Assembly: GCA_022495995.1 (NCBI GenBank)
Contig: JAFEMH010006959.1
Span: 1 to 64,000, forward strand
Source of the DNA: Adenophora triphylla var. japonica
Lineage: Eukaryota; Streptophyta; Magnoliopsida; Asterales; Campanulaceae
Reading direction: 5' to 3'
DNA: 64,000 nucleotides
Position numbers and translations under genes: made by a program
In this document: piece by piece, positions 1 to 11,400 of the stretch
How positions within the stretch are numbered: the first letter of the stretch is position 1
Layout of the letters: each line of letters opens with the position of its first letter
The notes under the pieces: generated by a model
The model's input: only the letters and a program-made list of their open reading frames with translations
What the model was told of the DNA's origin: nothing
Databases searched by the model: none

Positions 1-1080
1 CTCATTTTAGGACCCTCCGAGGTCCGCTCCTCATTTTTTAGGACCCTTCGAGGGTCCGGCCTCCTCATTTTGGACCCTTCCGAGGTCCGCTCCTCATTTT
101 GGACCTTAGAGGGTCCGCTCCTCATTTCTAGGGACCTCTCAGAGATCCGCTCCTCATTTTGGACCTTCCGAGGTCCGCTCCTCTATTTTTGACCTCCTTC
201 CAGGTCCGCTCCTCATTTTCTAGGACCCTCCAGAGGTCCGCTCCATCTATTTCTTTAGGACCCTTCGAGGTCCGCTCCCTCATTTCTAGGACCCTCAGGA
301 GTCCGCCTCCTCTATTCTAGGACCCTCCTGAGGTTCGCTCCTCATTTCTAGGACTCTCAGAGGTCCACTCTTCATTTTTAGGACCTCTCAGGGGTCCCTC
401 GGCCCTCATTATCTTGGGCCGTTCAAGGTCCAAGCTCTTCTTCTCTTGGACCTCTTCGAGGTCCGCTCTCTTCTCTTTTCTCTTGGACCCTCCCAGGTCC
501 ACGCTCCATTTCTAGGACCCTCAGAGAGTCCAGCTCTTTACTTCTTGAACCCTTCAAGGTCCACACCCTCTCTTATCGCGGACTCGCCTAGGTCCGATCT
601 CTCTATCTTGGACCAGATTCGAGGTCCACTCTTTGACCGCTTCTGTGGTGCTCTTCCTATACTATGTCCACTCTCCCAATCTTGGACCATTGAGGTCCAC
701 TTCTCATATCTTGGACCGTTCAAGGTCCACTCCTCATATCTTGGGCCGTTCAAAGTCCGCTCCTCTTATCTTGGACCGTTCAAGGTCCGCTCTTCTTCTC
801 TTGGACCCTTGAGGTTCACTCCTCTTCTCTTGGACCCTTTAAGGTCCACTCCTCATCTCTTGGACCCTTCAAGGTCCACACTCCTCATATCTTGGACCGT
901 TCAAGGTCCGCTCCCAAATCTCTTGGACCATCCATGGTCCACTCCTCTACCTTTGACCACCATCCTCAAGTTAGGACCCTTCAAAGTTCTACCTCTTATC
1001 TCTTGAACCATCCGCAGTTTGCTCCCTTAGCCTTAAAACCATCCATAGTTTAGATCCTTTATCTCTAGCACCCTTCAGCC
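1..1080. repeat. Degenerate ~30-bp minisatellite with GGACC...GGTCC dyads
   Basis: About 35 imperfect copies of a 28-33 bp unit of the form CTCCTCATTTTAGGACCCT followed by TCGAGGTCCG. Each unit contains an inverted GGACC/GGTCC pair a few bases apart. Left copies are purer; copies after about 540 drift to TTGGACCGTTCAAGGTCC, and by 1000-1080 the pattern fades. Open frames crossing it are by-products of the repeat. Confidence 0.9.
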
Positions 1081-1198
1081 AAAGACCCACCTGGATCAAA
1101 CCTCTCTCGACCCATATAGATCAAACCACCATCTAGGGCCTACCTAAAGCCAACTTACCCCGATCCGATTAGCTCGTCTAGATCACCCTCACTTATAT

Positions 1199-2040
1199 TT
1201 GACCAAGGATCGAGTCATCTTCCTCTTCCTCTTTACATTCATCCTCTCTCTTTCTCTAAACTTAACCACTGGTTTGTATCATCAATCGGGGCCCCCTCGA
1301 ACTACGGTGACTGAGACTCGTATCTTAAATGGTAAGGGTTACGTAGGCACCTTCAGCCCGGTCAAACTCAAAATTGTGGAGGTCAAATATTTTCTCAAAG
1401 ATGCCTTAAGATTAATTATGAATCTAATTCAACTCATTGGCTTGACTCCGCCATATGTTCTTACTGAATTCCACATCATGTCTACGGAGAAAAGCATTGA
1501 AGCCCTCAAAGAAGTCTCAAACATGAGGTTGGGAGTGATCAACCTCCTCAGACATGCATGAAATTGAGCGGCATCATTTGTCCTACATTCGGGAATACTT
1601 GAGAAGAGTTTCCTCCTCTGTTCAATTCGGGGTCCCTATCATCCACATGCTTATGGTTCCCCTTATGGTCCTACACATCGAATTTCTCATTCGGGATACT
1701 GCTTTGTGGCCACCAACCAACTAAAGGCATCAATACCCAGAAGAAGATCAACAAGGAACATTTTGATGACTTAGGAATGCACGTGGGTGAGTTCTTCGAC
1801 ATTTTGGTGGGAAAGAATTTGATCGAGCCGCTCGAGAACTACAAGCCTATTAACCCGAAGGAAGACTTAGATACATCCAAGTTTTGCGGATACCACAAGT
1901 ACTGTTTGGGCATACCAGCGACAAATGTGTGCAACTGAAACGCTCAATTCAAAGATTGATCAACCAAGGGAAGACCCAAGGCCTCATGGATGAAGAAGCC
2001 CTCGTACTTCAAGGAAGGATTTAGATTCATTCAGTCTTGT
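1199..2040 (+). pseudogene. gag remnant of Tat-like element 1
   Basis: The recognisable part is 1740-2040. It reads DDLGMHVGEFFDIL, then LIEPLENYKP, then KFCGYHKY; a frameshift near 1910 moves the rest, TSDKCVQLKRSIQRLI, into the next frame. This is the C-terminal finger region of Tat-type gag (C-x2-H ... GHT-x3-C-x2-LK) and aligns by eye with the minus-strand gag at 24.97-25.2 kb. Upstream, a 120-residue frame (1202-1561) has no domain I recognise, and 1296-1365 carries the CGAACTACG / ACGTAGG motif found elsewhere in these elements. The copy is frameshifted and cannot encode a full gag. Confidence 0.65.
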
Positions 2041-2295
2041 AGGTTCTAGTGCGTCTTTTTTACGTCCATTTTTGGGCATTGATATGTAATGTCCGCTTTG
2101 AACTAGTTACTTCAATAATAAAAAAGGTCTTTCTTTCTTTTCTCTCTAGACTTGAGACATAATCTCGCATTACTTTCAAGAAGATTGTTTTATTTATAAT
2201 TATCACTTGGTTGCTAATCTCACTGATAAACTCACCGGCTAATAAAGTAAACAATGAATGAATGCTTTGATTGGAGTAAACAACTCACCGTTCCT

Positions 2296-2470
2296 TCTTC
2301 ATACACACCATCTCTACACACCATCTCTATACACCATCTCTATACACCATCTCTATACACCATCTCAATACACCATCTCCATACACCATCTCTATACACC
2401 ATCCCTATACACCATCTCCATACACCATCTCCATACACTCTCTCCATACTCCACCATACACTTTTCATAC
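2296..2470. repeat. 13-bp minisatellite (ACACCATCTCTAT)n
   Basis: About 12 near-perfect copies of ACACCATCTCTAT, with CCAT and CAAT variants, decaying at the right into ACACTCTCTCCAT. The 13-bp period opens frames of changing phase; none looks coding. Confidence 0.93.
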
Positions 2471-2479
2471 ACTCTTCCC

Positions 2480-3113
2480 CACTTGACCTCCTTTCCATAT
2501 GGTCAAGACAAGCACAAAGACCGTTGTTGCTCATCATCAGAAAATAGCTGCTCACGCTACTGCAATTTAAAGAAAATGCAAGGAGTTGTTCCTATCCTTC
2601 ACAAGTGCTGTATGAATATCAACTTGGGGCTCACCAACCCCCCAATCTCGCGTCTCCTCTGATTTTCCATTCGATCGATAAGCTTTCATTGAATATGCTC
2701 ACATATCTTTCCCATGGTCTGAATATATTTTGCCTTACATTAATAAGTCGGTTAAATGAGTTTGCATTTATTTTAAATACTCTTTTGAGAATGCTATCCA
2801 GTAGCGATTGAAGCTTAAACCTCTCACCATAGGAAGCCATAACCTTATCCTCACTAAATAATACCCTTTCATTTCAAGATCGACAAGTTTTGAAACCCTA
2901 AGGAAGAAGCTCATACTAGGGGCTCCCTCGACTCACAAAGGAAGTAATCACCTCCAAGCTCAAGAAAGGCGGAATGCAAAAGAAACTCATACAAGGGGCT
3001 CCCTCGAAGGGACCACCTCCAAACCCAAGAGGGAAAAGGTAAAACCATCCTAAGGCATACACTAGGGGCTATCGCGAGCAAACAAATCCGAAGGCTTTTC
3101 TCGATAAGAGGGT

Positions 3114-3148
<35 letters not shown>

Positions 3149-5030
3149 TCATCACCCCGAAGTGAACCTCCCATCGCAAAGGTTGTGAAAGCGAGACATC
3201 GAGTGAAGGTACTATCGTGATCAAGTTACCTGCTGAAATCACAACAAACTCGCGAGAAGAAGCAATAAAGATTCCCTCTTGGACAAATCCCATAAACCCA
3301 TTCCAAAGTCCATCCTCTCACTTTTAGAGGATTCCATCACCACCCTTGACCTTATCAAAATCAAAGTTAACCTCACTCTTAGAGATTCTGAAGAAGCAAC
3401 AAAGAAAATCCCCTCACCTTAGAAATTCCAAACACATCCCTCAACCCAAACACTCAGCAAAAGGCCCAGCCGACCTCTCACTTTAAGAGGTCATGTTAAG
3501 CATCATCCAAGGGTCGATCGCAACCCAAAGACCGGCTACAACCGCTACCGGATGGCATTCTCAAAAGATTATTTAAAAGAAATGCATATTCAGATTTTTG
3601 AGTCACTTGTTATCCTACGTGAGCATATTACATATTCTCTCAAAAGTTTGGGAACTCGTCCTATTCTTGAAATTCGTTCATTCAACTCCTCAAACACTGT
3701 CTGCAAAAGTCTCACTGGGGCTTCGCATCCGTGCCTCTCAGCGGCACTCCGGTAAAAGCAAGGAGACACGCGCCAGGGACTACTCCCCTCGGCTTGCGAG
3801 AACAAAGGAACAAAGAATCTTCACTTGAAGGAATGAAAAAATCTTTGGGTTATAATCAGTCAATTCCCACCTTTTCTTCCACCCCAATCCTTTTTCTATT
3901 TTTCATTCTTTCCCATGAAGAAGATCAATGCAGCGGCAGCCCGCACCACAATTACCACCGAACAGCCCAGAGCAGCAAGCAACAACGGAACATCCTTCTC
4001 CTTCTTTAGTCGAGCCAGATTTCACCATCAATCAATTCTCTCTCTTATTCCAGCTTCTAATCAAAGCAGTCATTATTTGTTTACTTATATAATTGGAATT
4101 TGATAAACCAATCAGTGAGGTCCATTCACGAGCAATCAAGATGTAATTCTAAATAAAATAAATTCTTCAAATGTCTCGACAAGTCTTCTTTTTCTACATC
4201 ATAGGAAAATAGAGCCAAACACTTGTCTTTATGCGGGGGCTTCCATACACTTTTCCACACCTTGTGATGCTTATACTCTCCCAAAGAGTCAAACCCAAGC
4301 GAAAGTATCATACACGAACTCGGGATCCATTCCCACCTTCGAAAAAATGCGCCCCTGCACATATACATTTCCGAGTCTTGTCCAGCGACTGATTGACCAT
4401 TGTTCGAAACGAGGGGTCGCCCCGTGGCCGCAAGAATGACTCTGTACTGCAAATAGGGATGCATTGAATCTCTCCAAGTGGGGCTTTTGTTAAGGCCGTT
4501 CTCTCGGGCTCTCTTCGGGTTTGCTCTGCATCATCAGCGGGGCTTCGCCATTCCCTTCAGTTTGCTTTGCATCATCAAGCTGGGGCTTCGCCATTCATCA
4601 TCAACTGGGACTTCGCCAAGGTCACTTCATCAAACATTGGGGCTCCCCTCAACAAAAATGGGTCGACTATGTGCTCTAACAAAAATCGGAGCTCCAATGA
4701 AGTCATATCTAGCATGAAGGGCATCCCTTGTCATCAAGATCAGCATGTGGCAAACTCTTTGAGTTAGTTAGAGACATGATTAATCATGAGGCCTCTTTAT
4801 CAAATAAACATACTTTCAAAATACTGTCCTCCTTGGTACCTTATTTACAAAAATCACTCTTTGGTCTCCACAAATTTTCAAACTCTTCAAGTCTATCAAA
4901 GACGCCTCTCTCTCAAGATGACTCGGTCCTTATCTCTGGACCTCAAACTTACCTAATCCCACCTTCTACCATCGACACTTACTCGGCCTCGCCTAGTTTA
5001 AACCAATAACCTTTCTGCTCAAACTGCCTT
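2480..5030. other. Internal region of element 1 with no recognised gene
   Basis: Non-coding-looking internal sequence with a homopolymer A run at about 3118-3147 and recurrent phrases such as GGGGCTCCCTCGA (two copies in 2930-3010) and GGGGCTTCGCCATTC (4540-4600). The segment 4150-4250 resembles the reverse complement of 21815-21925 in element 3. Short frames are present but none shows a recognisable domain. Confidence 0.6.
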
Positions 5031-5044
5031 GTTTAGACTTACCG

Positions 5045-6070
5045 CAAATGTAAAAACCTAGCCTTAAGCCTAAGTGACAAATACCTTTCTAAACCCTAGT
5101 CCTAAGCCTAGGTAACAAAAATCTTTCTAAACCCTAGCCTTAAGCCTAGGTGACAAATACTTCTCTAAAACCCTAGCCTTAAGCCTAGGTAACAAATACT
5201 TCTCTAAAGCCCTAGCCTTAAGCCTAGATGACAAAAATCTTTCTAAACCCTAGCCTTAAGCAAGCCTAGGTGACAAATACCTCTCTAAACCCTAGCCTCA
5301 AGCCTAGGTGACAAATACCTTTCTAAACCCTAGTCCTAAGCCTAGGTAACAAAAATCTTTCTAAACCCTAGCCTTAAGCCTAGGTGACAAATACTTCTCT
5401 AAAACCCTAGCCTTAAGCCTAGGTAACAAATACTTCTCTAAAGCCCTAGCCTTAAGCCTAGATGACAAAAATCTTTCTAAACCCTAGCCTTAAGCAAGCC
5501 TAGGTGACAAATACCTCTCTAAACCCTAGCCTCAAGCCTAGGTGACAAATACCTTTCTAAACCCTAGCCTCATGTCTAGGTGACAAATACCTCTCTAAAG
5601 CCCTAGCCTTAAGCCTAGATGACAAAAATCTTTCTAAACCCTAGCCTTAAGCAAGCCTAGGTGACAAATACCTCTCTAAACCCTAGCCTCAAGCCTAGGT
5701 GACAAATACCTTTCTAAACCCTAGCCTCATGTCTAGGTGACAAATACCTCTCTAAACCCTAGCCTCATGTCTAGGTGACAAATACCTCTCTAAACCCTAG
5801 CCTCATGTCTAGGTGACAAATGCCTCTCTAAAACCCTAGCCTTAAGCCTAGGTGACAAATACCTTTCTAAACCCTAGCCTTAAGCCTAGGTGACAGACTC
5901 CTCTCTAAACCCTAGCCTCATGTCTAGGTGACAAATGCCTCTCTAAAACCCTAGCCTTAAGCCTAGGTGACAAATGCCTTTCTAAACCCTAGCCTCATGT
6001 CTAGGTGACAAATACCTCTCTAAAACCCTAGCCTTAAGCCTAGGAGACAAGACTCCTCTCTAAGCCTTAG
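5045..6070. repeat. 39-bp tandem array with a 234-bp higher-order repeat
   Basis: The monomer is about 38-39 bp, CTAAACCCTAGCCTTAAGCC followed by TAGGTGACAAATACCTCT. The distinctive variant AAACCCTAGT occurs at 5091 and again at 5325, a period of 234 bp, or six monomers. A further part of that block, with the inserted AAGC, recurs from about 5595. The array therefore has higher-order structure. The AAACCCTA core resembles the plant telomere unit, but the monomer is 39 bp, not 7 bp. Confidence 0.93.
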
Positions 6071-6394
6071 CAATAATTATCCCAATCTTTTAATCGCTTG
6101 GTTCTTCGGCTCGGGAAGCCATAATAATCAATTCACGCAACTATTCTTCATCAGTAAACAGTAGCCTAAGTCCTTTGGCAGCTACAGTTTCCCGCATCTT
6201 CAAAGGGTCCGTCCCGCAGAAGTCAAACTCTCACAAAATCTTTGGGTGACTCCCCGTACAGTCAAATCTTTGGGTGACTCCCGCAACAAGTCAAATGCTT
6301 AGTTTTTTGATTCCCACACAGTTTTTTCCACATTGCCCCATATACTTTCTCTTGGGACACGAATCAAGACTACACTTGATTCGTTCCATCACAC

Positions 6395-7445
6395 ATTTTC
6401 AAAGGAAAGATCAAGACTACACTTCTTGAATTTCCTTTCCACATATTCTCACAAGGAAAAATCAAGACTACACTGCTTGAATTTCCTTTCCACATATTTT
6501 CTCAAGGAAAAATCAAGACTACACTGCTTGAATTTCCTTTCCACATATTTTCTCAAGGAAATTTCAAGACTACACTGCTTGAATTTCCTTTCCACATATT
6601 CTCACAAGGAAAAATCAAGACTACACTGCTTGAATTTCCTTTCCACATATTTTCTCAAGGAAATTTCAAGACTACACTGCTTGAATTTCCTTTCCACATT
6701 TTTTCAAAAGAAAATTTCAAGACTACACTGCTTGAATTTCCTTTCCACATATTTTCAAAAGAAAATTTCAAGACTACACTGCTTGAATTTCCTTTCCACA
6801 TATTTTCAAAAGAAAATGTCAAGACTACACTGCTTGAATTTCCTTTCCACATATTTTCAAAAAAAATGTCAAGACTACACTGCTTGAATTTCCTTTCCAC
6901 ATATTTTCAAAAGAAAATGTCAAGACTACACTGCTTGAATTTCCTTTCCACATATTTTCAAAAGAAAATGTCAAGACTACACTTTGCTTGAATTTCCTTT
7001 CCACATATTTTCAAAAGAAAATGTCAAGACTACACTGTTGCTTGAATTTCCTTTCCACATTTTTTCAAAAGAAAATTTCAAGACTACACTGCTTGAATTT
7101 TCTTTCCACATATTTTCAAAAGAAAATGTCAAGACTACACTGCTTGAATTTCCTTTCCACATAGTTTCAAAAGAAAATGTCAAGACTACACTTGCTTGAA
7201 TTTCCTTTCCACATATTTTCAAAAGAAAATGTCAAGACTACACTGCTTGCTTGAATTTCCTTTCCACATATTTTCAAAAGAAAATGTCAAGACTACACTT
7301 GCTTGAATTTCCTTTCCACATATTTTCAAAAGAAAATGTCAAGACTACCTTGCTTGAATTTCCTTTCCACGTATTTCTCGGGAAAATTTCAAGACTACAC
7401 TGCTTGAATTTCCCTTCCACATATTTTCTCTCGGAGAAGGCAAGA
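6395..7445. repeat. 51-bp tandem array (TTCAAAAGAAAATGTCAAGA...)
   Basis: About 20 copies of a 51-bp unit containing CAAGACTACACTGCTTGAAT, TTCCTTTCCACATATT and TTCAAAAGAAAATGT. Because 51 is a multiple of three, the left part leaves a 184-codon frame (6333-6887) made only of a 17-residue peptide repeat, and the opposite strand is open too; this is not evidence of a gene. Variants drift along the array (CTCAAGGAAAAATC at left, TCAAAAGAAAATGTC at right), with 1-3 bp indels toward the right end. Confidence 0.93.
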
Positions 7446-7461
7446 CTATACTTGACTCTCC

Positions 7462-7683
7462 TTTTCGAACTACGACTTGGCTTGATTCCTTTTGGGATAC
7501 GTAGGTAGCCCGACGTGGGTCCAGCCGCTCGACCTACGATCATCTTTTTGCGACTCGGCTCGAGTCAAACCTCTCATCCGCAAGGTCACTTTCCTTACCT
7601 CCCGAAATCCCTTTTTCGGGACGGATCCTATTCTTTTATCGTCGACCCCACTTGTCTTACAAGAAGCGTCGCCGAGGGGCTAC
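7462..7683 (+). promoter_or_regulatory. Conserved 3' internal motif and polypurine tract of element 1
   Basis: It opens with the CGAACTACGACTTGGCTTGA / GGATACGTAGGTAGCC motif that recurs before the 3' ends of elements 2 and 3. It ends with GTCGCCGAGGGGCTAC directly before the LTR TG. The purine-rich GAGGGG next to the LTR is the expected start site for plus-strand DNA synthesis. Element 3 has the same tract on the minus strand at 16370-16385, and element 2 has a variant (GTCGAGGGCTTC). Confidence 0.7.
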
Positions 7684-8964
7684 TGTTAGTACCGACACAG
7701 AAAATACCCCTGATAGGCATTAAGGAACCTCTGAGGAACTCTCAGTCATTTATGAGTTTCAATAGGCTCAAGTAATATTTCCCCGAAAGCCCTTATTTGT
7801 AGTTTTAGAATTCTGATAGACCAAATGTCAGCTAAAACTTCCGAAGGCCATAACTTTCTCATACGAACTCCGTTTTGGGCCCACCGCATATCAAATCGAA
7901 CGCGAGAACAAGATCTACGCAAAGGTTTATTCGACCCTTCCTTTAAAGTGCCGATCGACTCTTTTTAAAAGGGCCGATCGACCCTTCTTTTAAAGTGCCG
8001 ATCGACCCTTATTTTTAGGGCCGATCGACCCTTTATTTTGTGCCGATCGAACCTTATTTTTAGGGCCGATCGACCCTTTATTTTGTGCCGATCGAACCTT
8101 ATTTTTAGGGCCGATTGACCCTTTATTTCGGTCCAGCCCAATTACCGAAACACTATAAATAGGGGTGCCCGGCTCCCATATTCAACACACAATTTACTCG
8201 GGAGAAGCGAGACTACACTTGCTTTACCCACAGTTTTTCTTACTCTCTTCGAATCGCCCTAGATTCGACCTCAAAGTCTTGCTACAATTGGTAAGACTCT
8301 TTTTAATATTTTTGTTCTTTATTATTATTGTCTTTATTATTATTATTGTTTGCATGCTTAGTATATTTTAATTACTTTATTTCTTGCTTATGTCATATAT
8401 GCTAGATTTAGGGTTGTTTTAATATATTTAAATATGCAATAGCCGAGGATGATCTAAGGTTTCGCCCAAAGAAACCCAATGGATCTAGGAACTATTTCTT
8501 TCCTTCCACCTTAGTTATAATTATCCCATGATCAACAATCCCCCAAGGATGAACGTTGATTAGTGCACCTTCCGAGGGCCTAACTCAAAGGTTCTAGGGT
8601 GTGATCATCAATTAATTCTTTCTCTCCCCTCCTCCTTATGCATGATCCCGTTTCTTCTATCTATTCCCGTAAACACCGCACACAACCAACACCCCACATG
8701 CTAGAAAGACCGATTCGTCGGGCAATAGGAGTGATAGCGTTTCTTCTTGTTGTAACTTGACCCAAGACCCAATTAGCTTGTTTAGCCTTTTTTCAAAGCT
8801 TTGGGCTATATCAAAGTGGCGTGGCGACTCTCAAAAATTAAACTAATATTTTAATATGGTTTAAATCGAGTGTCACTAAATGAATATCCTATTTCGATCC
8901 GACTTTATATAATTATTTATTTCAAACCTCCGAATGCGCGTTGCATCGGGACGGGGTATTCACA
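7684..8964 (+). mobile_element. LTR1 (3' LTR of element 1)
   Basis: It begins TGTTAGTACC directly after the polypurine tract and plausibly ends ...GGTATTCACA at 8964, giving 1281 bp with TG/CA ends. A TATA box (TATAAATA) lies at 8154-8161, preceded by tandem GATCGACC repeats. The U5 region carries GGCGTGGCGACTC at 8818-8830, shared with the other Tat-like LTRs here. The end at 8964 is inferred from CA and from the start of PMD pseudogene sequence at 8965; the target duplication cannot be tested because the 5' end is not in the window. Confidence 0.72.
7937..8135. repeat. ~23-bp U3 repeats with GCCGATCGACCC
   Basis: About nine copies of GCCGATCGACCCTTTATTTT-like units, alternating spacers TTTTAGGG and TTTTGTG, sit directly upstream of the LTR1 TATA box. 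The core contains the self-complementary CGATCG. Their place in U3 suggests regulatory sites; that role is inferred. Confidence 0.85.
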
Positions 8965-10687
8965 GGTACGCAGCAACAGCCCCAGGATCCCTATCCCACG
9001 GGAAGCACTGGAAAACCTCATAAAACCACACCTGTGACAAAAACAGAGAAGGCTCAGTGCAAAAGACAACGGAGAAAAGACAAGTTGCTAAATCAAAAAC
9101 AAAGAATAAACTCATACCTCCAAAGCAAAGTCAAAGCAGCCAACGGCGGCCACCCCGCTAAACCTGGTCCAAGGAGAAGTAGAGCTCACCAAGCTCGCTC
9201 GCCCCCAAGCAATGTCGCGAGACCCTATCCAGACTCGGTCAAGCTCTCAGCGGAAGCAAAGGAGGCTGCGGTCGCGTGGTTCGAGAACAAAGTCTCGGAC
9301 AAGGTGCATACCACAAGAAGGAGCGCGCCAGCTGCTCCGCTGTCACTGGCCGGTACCCGGATGTAGGCCCCAATGCGCCGTGATCCTCATCTCCACGTCG
9401 GCATACGGCATCCCGAGGCCCTGCGAGGACGAGGCTGAAAGCCCGGCGGCTCGGTCAACACGTCATCGCCTATCATATCCCTCCACCGCACCGGCTCTCC
9501 TTTGAAGGAAAGCCGGTGATCGCAGCAAAGTCGGTGGGCGTCACTTTGTCACCTCGCCCCGGCTCGGGTGGAAGGTGTGGGTGGTATCCCACCAATACTC
9601 GGATAAACCCGGGAAGACACTCTTGTTCTTCCTCGTGTCGACACTCCGGCCCGGGTTCTCAACGAACACACCTAGGCCGGAAAGCATAAACCAACCTCAG
9701 GGGACTCGGCCTACCGCCCACGGAAATATCGGGCATCCATTGCCATAGCTCCACAACGGCCTCGAGCGATCCCAGAGTCTTCATCCTCTTGGCCTTCCCG
9801 GTAGTAAGCCCCGCATCCTGCCCGGGTAAACACGGCAAAGGTACGTCAATCACGATTACTTAATATAAAGGCACATATGACCCGTCACAAAACACGGCAC
9901 ATATTGCACATAATTTTCACATATATCATGCATATAATTTTTCCCATGCGAGTCCTGTCACAAAAACACGGCACACAGCTGTACACATTTTCTCAAAAGA
10001 AAAAAAAGGGGGAATTAAACCTACACGACACATTATCAAAAGAAAATCCGTCCCAACACGGCACATATTGCACATGTGTTCCCCACAAAGTCCGTCACCC
10101 AAAAACACGGCACACACTATATAGCACATTCTCAAAAGAAAATCCGTCCCAACACGGCACACACTTTCACATATAACCCGTCACAAAACACGGCACATGT
10201 CACATTTTTTCACAAAAATTATCACTACACGATAATTTTTCTCATAATGTACATACATAAATAGCATACGGTACAAAACACCAAAGCATGCAATTCACTA
10301 GATAGGCACTTTATTTTCACAAATAAGAGCTAATCTACACATTTCTGCACAAAATACACATACCCACAATTTTTACATGTCCATTTTCAACAATTCATCA
10401 AGAATTTCACAAAAAAGGCATAAAATAATAACAAAAAAAATTCAAAAATGCGAAAAACTAAAACCTAGTTCTAGCATTCAAAAATTGACGAGGGAATCAA
10501 ACGGAACAGATTTCTTACCTCCCCAACGTTCATGGAGCGACGATTATGCACCTCCGGATTCGGATACAAAACATCCGGGTTCTTCGAAGATGGAACGAAC
10601 GAGGTCCAATTCCTTTGAAGCTCCATTCGCTGCTCAACCACCTCTTGACTGCGTTGACGACGACTCCTTCGAGATCCTTCAGCCATG
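8965..10687 (-). pseudogene. Antisense plant mobile domain (PMD) gene, intron-bearing, frameshifted
   Basis: Exon 1 starts with ATG at 10687 (MAEGSRRSRRQRSQEVVEQR) and ends at a GAG|GTAAGA donor near 10532. Exon 2 follows an acceptor CGGGCAG|G near 9823 and reads GKAKRMKTLGSLEAVVELWQ, then after frameshifts TDFAAITGF, ELGELYFSLDQV and AAVGCFDFALE, ending at GAG|GTATGA near 9107. Exon 3 follows TTTGTCACAG and reads VWFYEVFQCFPW before the LTR1 insertion cuts it at 8965. The ITG, LYFSLDQV and LEVWFYE blocks in this order are typical of the plant mobile domain (aminotransferase-like) family. Exons 2 and 3 join in phase 0. Frameshifts near 9660 and 9150-9210 make it non-coding. Retained introns show it was not copied from its own spliced mRNA. 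Confidence 0.65.
9870..10370. repeat. Imperfect CACGGCACA repeats in the PMD intron
   Basis: Loose repeats of CCGTCACAAAACACGGCACA with CTCAAAAGAAAA spacers, at least six copies. They fall in the first intron of the antisense PMD pseudogene. No coding signal is seen. Confidence 0.7.
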
Positions 10688-10900
10688 GCAAGAAATTCAA
10701 GCAAAAATTTTTTGATTTTGGTTAACAATGGAGGAATTTTTCTCTCTCTCTCTACTTTGGTTCCACGAAACTGGAAAATGAGGAAGAAGGAATGGGGAAG
10801 GGCTCGGTCATTTAAAGCCTGGTCAAACACAGGAGGCTGTAAAAAAACAAGGTGGTCCGTACGGACCTCTTTGCAACGAGGTTGGTCCGTACGGACCTCT
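10688..10900 (-). promoter_or_regulatory. Putative promoter and leader of the antisense PMD gene
   Basis: Read on the minus strand: two GGTCCGTACGGACC palindromes (10884-10897 and 10854-10867), then a TATA-like CTTTAAATGA (TTTAAA at 10811-10816), then a CT-rich leader with TAGAGAGAGAGAGAAAAA, then the ATG at 10687. This is the normal plant order of upstream element, TATA, pyrimidine/purine-rich leader and start. The same palindrome occurs four times before the TATA box of LTR2. Function is inferred. Confidence 0.55.
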
Positions 10901-11007
10901 TTGCGAGGGTGGCCAAATTACTTTCACTGCCCTTATAATCTTTGCCCCCGGCGTCCTAAGGCCTTTTGGCAAATCCCGAGTGCAGAATGGTCCCTAACCC
11001 TTCAATT

Positions 11008-11400
11008 CAACCACCGGCCGTCAGCGTAAGACCGGACCTCGCCCACTTCAACGGCAAATCAACCACCGGCCGTCAGCGTAAGACCGGACCTCGCCCACTT
11101 CAACGGCAAATCAACCACTGGCCGTCAGCGTAAGACCGGTCCTCGCCCGCTTCAGCGGCAAATCAATCCCGGCCGTCAAGCGTAAGACCGATCTCGCCCA
11201 CTTCAACGGCAAATCAACCACCGGCCGTCAGCGTAAGACCGGACCTCGCCCGCTTCAACGGCAAATCAACCACCGTAGTCGAGCGTAAGACCGGTCCTCG
11301 CCACTTCAACGGCAAATCAATCCCCAGGCCGTCGGCGTAAGACCGATCTCGCCCACTCCAGCGGCAATTCAACAACGCCCGCTCAACGGCAATTCAAGAA
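11008..11400. repeat. 52-bp GC-rich tandem array
   Basis: About seven copies of a 52-bp unit: CAACCACCGGCCGTCAGCGT, AAGACCGGACCTCGCCCACT, TCAACGGCAAAT. Successive starts at 11008 and 11060 fix the period. Copies decay rightwards into shorter CGCCCGCTCAACGGCAATTC pieces. Confidence 0.92.

Larger units (their letters stand above)
1..8964 (+). mobile_element. Tat-like Ty3 LTR retrotransposon 1, 3' part (5' end outside window)
   Basis: This is the downstream part of a plus-strand LTR element. In order it holds a GGACC-rich minisatellite, gag remnants (about 1199-2040), a 13-bp array, a 39/234-bp array, a 51-bp array, a polypurine tract at about 7670-7683 and an LTR from 7684 to 8964. The LTR is followed not by a tRNA primer site but by plant mobile domain pseudogene sequence, so it is a 3' LTR and the element inserted into that pseudogene. 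I recognise no pol. The stretch 4150-4250 is clearly similar to the reverse complement of 21815-21925 in element 3, with the same polarity relative to each element, which shows the two are related. Tat lineage is inferred from the gag finger pattern and the LTR edges. Confidence 0.75.

Noticed and set aside
5045..6070. Telomere-like AAACCCTA repeats, possible interstitial telomere
   Set aside because: The repeat unit is 39 bp and only one AAACCCTA occurs per unit; there is no run of 7-bp telomere units.
6333..7222. Repetitive frames of 184 and about 80 codons on both strands
   Set aside because: They come from the 51-bp period being divisible by three; both strands are open at once and the peptide has no non-repeat part.
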